The position numbers and the translations under genes were made by a program. Of a stretch of DNA of 64,000 nucleotides, positions 55,961 to 64,000 are shown piece by piece. Origin of the DNA: Chloranthus sessilifolius (lineage: Eukaryota > Streptophyta > Magnoliopsida > Chloranthales > Chloranthaceae); NCBI GenBank assembly GCA_021018995.1, contig CM037587.1:67413604-67477603 (forward strand), given 5' to 3'. Position 1 is the stretch's first letter. The number at the start of each line of letters is the position of its first letter. The notes beneath the pieces are model-generated. The model was given only the letters and a program-made list of their open reading frames with translations. It did not search any database and was not told where the DNA came from.

Positions 55961-56193
55961 CTCTGTAGCTGCGCGACAGAAGTGATATGCAGAAGCCAGC
56001 CTCACGAAGCTCAGGCTCTCCACTTCTCAATCTTAACACAAGGACCTTTTGGAGATTTCCCTGGGTCTAGGGCACACATCCCTAGGCATAAATTCTGATG
56101 CATGCATCCTAAGAGATCCAAGGGTTGTAATAGTGCCATATCTACTTGAAAATTTAGGGTTTACTCTTCTCTCACCCACAGTATAGGACTAAG

Positions 56194-56201
56194 TATATAA
56201 G
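56194..56201 (+). promoter_or_regulatory. TATA box of E3a LTR
   Basis: TATATAAG, with the counterpart TATATAAGC on the minus strand at 59503-59511 in E3b. Confidence 0.7.
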
Positions 56202-56272
56202 CTACGCTTGTAACTTAGAAACTATCATTCACTTTCTCTTTCAACCTATGTTGGCTGAGAGCTCAAGCAGAC

Positions 56273-56292
56273 TAGGGTTAGGGTTAGGGTTT
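56273..56292 (+). repeat. Telomere-like repeat in E3a LTR
   Basis: TAGGGTTAGGGTTAGGGTTT, three units, about 70 bp downstream of the TATA box; the inverted LTR has AACCCTAACCCTAG near 59420. Similar telo-box words act in plant promoters. Confidence 0.8.
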
Positions 56293-57776
56293 GATCACCT
56301 CTTTTTCCATCTTTTCTTCTCTCTTAGCCTAGCACTTGCTGGCTAAATCATTGGTAAGCACTTAGATGCAGTTTTATTTGGTTTTATAATAGGTCATTTA
56401 AACATTGGGATTTTGTTTTGAGCTATTATGCACAAGGTTGCTGCCTTGAGAAATTTCATTGTTGGTAACATTAGATCAATGGAATTTATATTTGAATGCT
56501 TACTCAATTTATTATTTTCCTATTTGTCCGTAGTTCTGTTCAGACTATAGCATACATTTAGGATTTGAGCTTATTGAAAGGCCCATGAAAGCTTGAGCTT
56601 GTAGCCTGGGGACTATGGTGGTAGCAGCAGTTTTCATGTTCTGTCTCATCATTTGTGGGTAAGGGAGCCTCTGTGGATAGCCTGTGACCATTAGAGTAGA
56701 CAGACATAGCCCTAGGGAAATCTTGGTCACAGTTATGAGATGGATTCTTTTTCTCTGCACTTGAGCTTGTAGCCTGGTGAGAGATTATGCAGGAACAGGA
56801 TCCCCTCTGTTTCACTTGATCGCTATCAGATGTTAGATCTGGCTTCTTTGTAGTGATTGCAGCTGTGAGGACATTGTATTACAAGTTGTTGTTAAGCAAT
56901 AAATTGTTCATTTAAATTCTATTTAAACCTATAGGTCTCTTGGTTCCATTAGATTTTCGATCAGATTTGTGTATCTAGGATTCGTCCATTCACTTAACCT
57001 TTAGATCTTTTGATTGTCATCTAATTTTCCTAGGTTTAATACCCCTATGAATGCTAGCCAGATCTGTGCACAAATTTGGGGAGCTCGGAGCACTGACAGA
57101 CATCGTGTCTGCAATAGTATTCATGGCCTGACTTGATTCATGGGATTAGGTTTGATCAACCCACTCCTTTGGATTAGGTTAGCTCTTCTGGCTTGATCAA
57201 TGGGATTTGACAAACTCTATTGGATAGACTATGGCCATTTGAGTGGACAGACTATAGCCTTAAGAGTGCCCAAAATGGCATGGGTTAAGTTGGATTCTTC
57301 TACCTTGTTGAGGTTAGTGATAGCACTTCAGCAAGGATTTGCTGCTGAGAGAGCCCTAAATCTGAGTTACATAACTGAATGAACTTTAACCTAGATTGCT
57401 TACTTCTCATCATTGTATCTTTATTTTAACACACCATCACCACCCTTTTCATAACCCTTTCTTAAGATAGGACTGCACTTTATTCTTTTCTTTTAGTAGG
57501 TAATTTAGTGTAGTTATGACACCCAACTCCCTCTCTTCAGGATTGTCAGATCTGTAGCTAGATCTGGAGGCCTACTATTATAGCCCATTTTAGGTTTTAG
57601 ATCAATTTCTCTGTGGGACAAACTCTTACTTATAAAACTTGCTACAATAGCCTTATATCTTACAGGCTTAGGATTACTTTAGTTGTGTTGTTTCCATCTT
57701 TTATTTTATTTTAATTTTTACTTTGTTCTCACCACACAATAAAATCAGCACACAACCCAATTTGACAACAAGTTTT

Positions 57777-57794
57777 TGGCGCCGCTGCCGGGGA
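57777..57794 (+). promoter_or_regulatory. Primer binding site, tRNA-Asp type
   Basis: TGGCGCCGCTGCCGGGGA, six bases after the LTR end. It matches the Athila-type site with one likely difference (CGCTGCC for CGTTGCC, recalled from memory). Confidence 0.9.
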
Positions 57795-57905
57795 TATTGA
57801 TATTTTTAGTAGACTTGAGTTGCATTATATTGTAGATTAGAAAATTCTTTGTAGCTGTGCCATAGCAGAATGAAGGGAAAAGCTAGAGCTGCAGGTAGAG
57901 TCTAG

Positions 57906-60569
57906 TGTTGTCGATTTCCTTCAGGTACTGATTATTGTGTGGTGAAAATAAATTTAAAAACAAAATAAAATAAAAGAATGGATTCAGCACAACTAAAGTA
58001 ATCCTTGACCTACAAGATGCAGGGCCTGCTGTAGTAAGTTTTGATAAGTAAGAGTTTGCCCCACAGAGAAATTGATCTAGAACCCAAAATGGGGTATAAT
58101 AGTAGGCCTTCAGATCTGGCTACAGATCTGACAATCTTAAAGAAAGGGAGTTGGGTGTCACGACTACACTAAATTAACCCTATCAAAAGAGAAATAAAAT
58201 ATAGCCCTATCCTAAAGAAAGGGTTAGGGAAAAGATGGTGATGGTGTGTGCCAAAATAAAATATAAAAAATGGTGAGAAGTAAGCAGGTTAAGTTCAGAG
58301 TTAAAGCAATAATGGCTTTCACAGGTGCTCCTTCTTTGAGACGCTATCAAAAGCCTCAACAAGGTAGAAGTATCCAACTTAACCCATGTCATTTGGGATG
58401 CTCTTAAGGCTATAGGCTGTCCAATCAAATGGTCACAGCCTATCCTATAGAGTCTGTCAAATCCCATTGATCAAGCCAGAAGTTGCTAATCTAATCTAGA
58501 GGAGTAGACTGATCATTTCCCCAACCACTGGATCAGATTAGGCCATGAATACTATTGCAGCACTATGTAATGTTAGTGTTACAAGTTCCCCATATCTGCG
58601 CATAGATTTGGCTGACATCCATAGGTATTCCAACCCATTAAATCTTAAGTGCTTTGTCAAGGCCAACGGCTCACTGGTGCCCACAAAAAGGACCATGTAA
58701 CAGGTTAAATAGGCTCTAGATTTAGCTGGTCATTGCTACAAAAGGCCGGCAATGACTTAGCCTCAAGCAACAACTACTATAGAGAAATCAGATCTAACAT
58801 CTTATATTAGTTAGGTAAAACAGAGGGGAGCCAGTTCCTGTACAAAACCTCCTCACAAGGCTCTAGAAGCGCATGTGTAGGGGAGAAGAATCCTTCTCAA
58901 ACATGTGGCTGGACACCACCTTAGGGCTATACTCTGTCCGCTCAAATAGTCACAGGGTATCCCATTGGTCTGTCCATACCACAGAGGCCTGAGAAAGAAC
59001 ATATAAACTGCTACAACCACCATGATCCACAGGCCTCTGAGCTCCCCAGATCTCACTACAAATCCAGCATTGCTTTCCATGGGGCTATCAAACTAAGGGA
59101 AATCAGATGATAAACAATAGATCAACTGGAAACTGAATGGGCTTGTCCCAAATACATGGATCCTATAGACATCTAAGGGAACCATAAGATCTTTAGATTC
59201 AATTAGTCATTAAAATAATAATCCATTAATAAAAGCAAACCTTATAATGAACTACCTCCAGGCGACAACCTATACACAATTGCTCATTAAAAATCCCAAT
59301 ATATATAAAACCTATTACAAAACTATAATAGAACTACACCTAACTACTTATAAGGGGATTAGCCAGCAAATGCTGGAGTAAGAGAGAAGAAAAATAAGAA
59401 AAAAGAGATGATCAAACCATAACCCTAACCCTAGCCTACTATAACTCTCAGCCGACAGAGGATGAAGGAAGGATTGATGATTAAAACTAAACTCTAAGTA
59501 TAGCTTATATACTCTGTCCATGCGGCCTTGGTTCTGAAGGGATTAACCCTAGTTTTTCCAATAGACGCAGCACTGTTAAAACCCTTGAGTGCCTTGAGAT
59601 CCATGCCTCAGGAAGTGTGCCCTAGCCTTGGGAAATTCCCAAAAGGTCCTTATGTTAAAACTGAGAAGTAGAGAAGCTGTGCTTCGTGGGGCTGGCATAT
59701 GCATTAATTAATTCACGCAGCTACAGAGCCTTCGTGGAGTAGCCTTTGGCTGGTGGGAAGTGCTCACTCGTGCAGCAAACCTTCAATTAATCGCGCAGTT
59801 CCTTTGTGCTACAAAGCAGTCGCAGAGATGATCTGGAGCACCTAGATTTCTCACGCAGTAGAGCTTCAGAAGCTCTCTCTCTCGCTGAGTACGCATGCAG
59901 GTATGTTCTTACTCTCGCGTAGTAACTAGTAAGGCTTCAGAGTGCGCGAGATCTGCACGAGGAGAATTTTGGGTGTCTCTCTCTTCTTTGGCCACGCAAG
60001 AACTCCGCGAGGTACATTTTGTTCAGTATACATATAGACTCGCTAAGTTCTGTGCGTGATTGCTTTAAGGCTTGATCTCCCTGAGAACTTCGTGATGGAA
60101 AATTTTGAGGATTTTAAATCGTGAGATCTTCACGATGTCTTTACAGCTCTCCTCTTGACTGCGCGCCCCATCTGTGCGAAGGCATCTTCCACTGCATCCT
60201 TAGCTTCGCGAGGAAGCTCCTCAACTCTGCGAGATCTGTCTTTTGATACTCTAATGCATTGCACTTACTGTTGTTGCAGTCTTCTCTATTCTCAGCTAAC
60301 CTCATCTATCTGCTAGACTTTAGTCAATGATGACCAGCTAGTAAGTTACTATGGTGAGCACTACCAACGTCTTCCCTTAGGCTTCGGCTCAGCTGTCATC
60401 CTTGCATGTATTCTCTCTCTTCTTTAGACCAAAAAGAAGGGATTTTATATTAAGCTGTACAGATTATTGTTAACTATAAAACATACTTAACAAACAATTA
60501 TTAGTCTGCTTCAAGGTCTATCAAAGGCTAGGTTAAGAGGTGAAAAGTGGTACTTTTCAGTGAATAACA
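57906..60569 (-). mobile_element. E3b 3' LTR
   Basis: Inverse of 55016-57770 over its full length; text such as AAAGGGTTA(G/T)G and GAGTTGGGTGTCA is shared. TATA at 59503-59511 (minus). The pair makes an inverted repeat of about 2.7 kb arms with 135 bp between them. Confidence 0.9.
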
Positions 60570-60581
60570 CACACCCAAACC
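60570..60581 (-). promoter_or_regulatory. E3b polypurine tract
   Basis: GGTTTGGGTGTG on the minus strand, directly before TGTTATTCACTG; matches E4's tract. Confidence 0.8.
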
Positions 60582-62500
60582 TAATCTTTGCTAGTCCCTG
60601 AGCAAAGAAAAATTTAAAACAACTATTCTAAGAATTTAAATGCCACTTTCGTAGGGAGCACAGATATATTTAGCATATGTGATCCCTAGTGGAGGAGTGA
60701 AGTCTCCTGAGGGTTTTCAATGAAGATACCCACAAACTTCTCAATAAAATAGTTAACAGAAATGCAAAATTATCAAGTTAGCTGTCAAGAAATAGAGCAT
60801 TAGTTCACCTTTGATTCAATAAAAAATATAAGGAATTTGAATATATGATATGCATAGACATTTAATCATCACAGCTTCTACATAGATGCACACCATTTCC
60901 AAATAGCTCATAGCAGGGGAAAACATCACATGTAGGTTAGTACTGAGCTCATCATTAATTCAAAATTTAGGTTATAGGTCATGCCCAATACATTCAACAT
61001 CAGACCCAATGCTTATCAGGGCATACCTCTCACAAGGAACTTTGAGGGTTTCCATTTTCTCTCAAGCTCAAGAGTAGTTACAGGCCCCAAATGGGTCTGT
61101 AAGCATGAGCATAGGCATAGCATCTAAGTTCTGGCATCATTGGCTAATCCTTACCATAGATTGGACAACTCTTTGTCTCTACATGACAACTCATTCAACT
61201 TTGGATCACAGGGTCTTTTGACTGGGTTGTAATGTGGCTTATGGGATAGATTATAGAGAATGGAAGGTTGAGAAGGGATTCCAAATTGAGAAATCAGTAG
61301 GTGAAGGAGGTGATTCATGTCTTCACCTCCTGTAATTCAGCACCTTTCATTTTCTTTAAAATTCTTCAAATTTGAAGTGGCTAGCTTCTCCTCTTATTTT
61401 TTATTTTTCAATAAACTTTTCCTCTTGACTCCTCTCTTATTCCTCTTCATTATTATTTTTCCTTCTTTTGGATGTATTTTTCTTTTTATTTTTTGTTTTT
61501 CTGACTTGCCACCTCTCTCCTCAGTTGCTACACTGCTAAGCTTTAAGTATCTCTTCTCCATTCACCCAATGTTGACCTTATCTTATCCATCTTCAGCTCC
61601 TTCTCCTTTACCTTCTAATTTCTCAGAGTGAGGCTAGGTTTGAATCAGGTCCATAAGTTCAGGTACAAGTACTCAGGTGTATTTTGAACAAAATTAGAAA
61701 TTAAGGCTCAAAGGATGTGTGCACAAGGGCAGTTGATTAGGGTTTGTCTGTTTGAGCTCAAACTGTCCAAGAGAAGGTCTTGATCCTTTCCTAGGTATCA
61801 TGAGTGCTGTCAGTTGTTTCAACTTAGAGGTGCCTAACTTCTAGTGAGGGTATTGACTCAGCCAATCCTTAGAGCTAGAAAAATTGCCTTAGTCACTCCT
61901 CAAAGAAAGGAAAAAAATAAAATTTTATTAGCCCAAATCTCACTAGTTATGGTCTTCTATTGAACTGTTGGGTATGTCCTTACCTTTTTCTTTCTTTAAT
62001 GATTCACTAAGTACTGATACAAGTGAGTTTTCTTAGTGTTCACATCATGGAAATACTGAAATTTAAAAACTTATAATGTTTAAAATTCTGCAAAAATTTT
62101 TAATTTCTCAATTTTTTATGATTCTTAAGTGAATATGACTCCATTTCTATCTTACTCACTTGATTCTGCTGCATTTAGGTTAACTGCTTCAATGGCAGAT
62201 CCTGCCACAGCCCCAAACCTATGAGGAGCAGTGTCCTCACTGATTCAAAATTAGATGTGGATGGGCAGCAGGTTTAAAACTGAGGTATTAAAAAGAAAAT
62301 GACACAGCAGAAAAAGAAAATACACAACACAAAACAAACAAACACACACAAACACACAAAAATAAAGAAAGACAGATTGGAAATTAAACAAAACAAAGAG
62401 CACTTTCATTATAACATCTAAAGTATGTAAAAAGTAAGGGAAAGAAAAGTACAAAATTCACACACTATTGCCTAACTAAATACATGTGCACAATTTAATC
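60582..62500 (-). other. E3b 3' internal noncoding region
   Basis: About 60650-61350 matches the E4 internal part in inverse orientation, showing that this family has a long noncoding 3' region. 61330-61630 is C/T-rich on +, purine-rich on the element strand. 62280-62440 is A/C-rich (CACAAACACACAA). No gene is supported. Confidence 0.6.
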
Positions 62501-62551
62501 ATCAGAGTCCTTGGCCTCAGTAGGTGGTTCCCGGATTCATTTCCCCTTTGC

Positions 62552-63060
62552 TTACGTCAAAGTGGCAGCCTTAGACAGTGGTCTTTTTGAAGTAGATTTC
62601 TTAGGCTTAGCTGTGCTTTTTCTTATTGGAGTGGGGGAAGGTTTTTGGGTAGGTTCCTCGATTTTGAGTCCAGGTTTGACTGGGCTAAGATCCTTTGCAT
62701 CAGGAGCTATTTGCTGGAGAGGTACATCTGGGATTAGTTCTTTAAAAAGAGCTTCTGCCAACTCTCAGTCAGTTCATGCATTTACTCTCTTCTCTAAAGC
62801 TGCAATAGTCACTCCATAATCATAAGCTCGCTCCTTAGTCAGTCGCAGTCTCTCTTTCAGTTCCTTGATGACATCTTCCTGACTCTCAACTCTTTTCTTT
62901 GCTTCATTGTATTAGACCATAATCTCTCTCTATCCTTGCTTGATTTCCTTTTTCTCAACCTTATGAGCAAGCATCAGAAGTTTAATTTTATCAAGGAGGG
63001 GTTGTCGTACTGTAGCCTTCAAGTCAGCCATGCCTTGAACTACATCTCTTTTAATGTAGG
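62552..63060 (-). pseudogene. E3b 3' accessory ORF, C-terminal part
   Basis: The minus strand reads a coiled-coil-like frame from about 63060 (ESQEDVIKELKERLRLTKER, then AYDYGVTIAALEKRV) with stops near 62780-62790 and at 62927-ish. It continues open at 62761-62552 as a Pro/Lys/Ser-rich tail (KPSPTPIRKSTAKPKKSTSK). Position just before the 3' LTR fits the extra ORF that Athila elements carry (env-like or plant transposon protein). The N-terminal part is missing because of the E5 LTR. Confidence 0.5.
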
Positions 63061-63076
63061 CATTGGCTTTCATGGC

Positions 63077-64000
63077 TGTGCGACCATGGATTCTCTCGAA
63101 CTCGTCGCGACCATGCGCTCTCGATGGAATTAATGTAGAGTCACCACCCGGAGCTTTTGGTGACCCGAGAAACCTTTAAATTAATATTTTGAGCACCGAA
63201 GTGCTAAACATGACTCTGATTTACTGGTTTTTGCCAAAGACTCTAGGGTAGGGGCTTCGGTTATTGATCAGGAAGGGTTTAGGCACCCGATCAACCCGCA
63301 CGTAGTGGTCTCTATCTATGGCCAAAATGAAAAATAAATGGGTGGAGCTTTTGCTTGCCCGAAGGCAATATGGTCCTATCAAGCTTTGAGCCAAACCAAA
63401 ATTTTAGCGGCGTAACGGCTTGATACCTTGGACAGAGGAAACACCAGGAAGGTAGAGGAAGAGAGGGGTGAGCCGGAGCTCACAGGCCCTTATTGCACCG
63501 TGGAAGACCTTCACTTCGGTATACTTCCGATGGCTTTAAATGGCTTAAACGATAGGGGAATGAATTCTAATGCTAGGATTCGATAGATGGGAAGTGTAGG
63601 GTGAAGCTAGAGACTAAGCTTGACTAAAAAGGAGTGATCTAATTGTTGAAATGGATTGAAAGGGGTGAACTAAGCATGCTGGAATTTTAGTTGAAGAATG
63701 AAAAATAAAAGAGAACTTTCTCTCACTAAGGCTCTCTCTCTTAAGCTCAAAAACTTTCAACCCTAATTTTTTCAACCCTTTGGGAAGAGGGGGTGCCTCT
63801 CTATTTATAGAGAAAAGGTGGGTTAGAGGGTTACTTAAGAGCTAATTGGTTTAGCAATTAGGTAATCCCCCATTTAAGGTTTTCTAGGTTTTTAGAGTCG
63901 TAGGGGTTTGGGGAACCGGTTTCAATGGCAGATGATGGGGTGAGACCATAGGTAACTTAAGGGTTGTATACAAGCTCAAAGGGGGTGCAACCAACCTTAA
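63077..64000 (-). mobile_element. E5: E2-family LTR, cut by window end
   Basis: Starts TGTGCGACCATGGATTC and follows the E2 LTR (14232 onward) collinearly to the window end. It supplies independent evidence for the true LTR end of the family. TATA box at 63801-63810 (minus). Left flank ATGGC would be the target duplication. It is either a third element or a solo LTR; the window does not show which. Confidence 0.9.

Larger units (their letters stand above)
55016..57905 (+). mobile_element. E3a: 5' end of an Athila-like element (LTR, primer site, leader)
   Basis: LTR 55016-57770 (2755 bp) starts TATTATTCACTG (TG to TA change relative to the inverted copy's TGTTATTCACTG) and ends TTTGACAACA. 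A primer site follows at 57777 and about 110 bp of leader. E3b begins at 57906, so E3a is cut there; the rest of E3a would lie beyond E3b, outside the window. Athila assignment rests on the tRNA-Asp-type site and on LTR likeness to E4. Confidence 0.85.
57906..63076 (-). mobile_element. E3b: Athila-like element, 3' part, inverted against E3a
   Basis: LTR 57906-60569 (2664 bp) begins on + with TGTTGTCGATT and ends GAATAACA; the purine tract is at 60570-60581. Internal 3' sequence runs to 63076, where an E2-family LTR interrupts it. The left flanking five bases are TCTAG; the right flank is outside the window. It inserted into the leader of E3a. Confidence 0.85.

Noticed and set aside
55016..60569. 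A foldback DNA transposon
   Set aside because: The arms are LTRs with TG/CA ends, TATA boxes, a primer site at 57777 and a purine tract at 60570, so two inverted retrotransposons explain it better.
61317..61631. + strand 104-codon Phe/Leu-rich frame
   Set aside because: Reverse of a purine-rich 3' noncoding region of E3b; C/T-rich sequence gives such frames by chance.

Overview
This window is plant nuclear DNA made almost entirely of nested, decayed LTR retrotransposons. Evidence for a flowering plant: Ty1/copia and Tat/Athila-type Ty3/gypsy proteins, plant-type priming sites (an 18-base tRNA-Asp type site at 57777), plant mobile domain (PMD) genes with short phase-0 introns, and plant TATA boxes. 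The species cannot be told. I see no intact host gene, tRNA, rRNA or CRISPR array. Element names E1-E5 are mine.

Layout. (1) 1-3472: 3' part of a degenerate copia element on +, with a 446-bp 3' LTR. (2) 3499-52630: E1, a minus-strand Tat/Ogre-like Ty3/gypsy element bounded by a perfect 5-bp target duplication (AGTGG at 3494-3498 and 52631-52635). Its 5' LTR is 49851-52630, its gag-pol runs leftward from 49731 to about 41330, and its 3' LTR is 3499-8167. An Athila-like solo LTR (5970-7857, duplication GGGGT) sits in that 3' LTR. (3) 14232-37275: E2, a second minus-strand Tat-like element inserted inside an accessory gene of E1. Its gag-pol runs from about 32330 to 24931. A 5'-truncated Athila-like element (E4, about 32335-35700, +) has replaced E2's leader, primer site and LTR edge. 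(4) 52636-55015: flanking DNA with weak gene-like traces. (5) 55016-60569: two Athila-like LTRs head to head (E3a +, E3b -) about 135 bp apart, then E3b internal sequence to 63076. (6) 63077-64000: an E2-family LTR cut by the window end.

Most interesting content. Both Tat-like elements carry accessory genes on the strand opposite to gag-pol, between the integrase end and the 3' LTR. E1 has one multi-exon PMD gene (13215-14231 continuing at 37281-39401). E2 has a seven-exon PMD gene (18690-21052) followed by a single-exon PMD/DUF7745-like gene (21798-23363). All have a mobile-domain-like N-terminal part and a Glu/Arg-rich, coiled-coil-like C-terminal part. Exon borders are clean GT-AG and phase 0 although the frames contain stops. 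Sequence upstream of these genes repeats the cis-motif of the element's own LTR: GCGC/ATTGCGC modules in E1, and near-palindromes with GGGCGTAT arms in E2. This suggests a self-contained regulatory module, perhaps an anti-silencing or autoregulatory factor acting on its own element. That is an inference to be tested.

All coding regions carry stops or frameshifts, so nearly everything is called pseudogene. Relative ages follow from nesting: E1 before E2 before E4, and E1 before the solo LTR.
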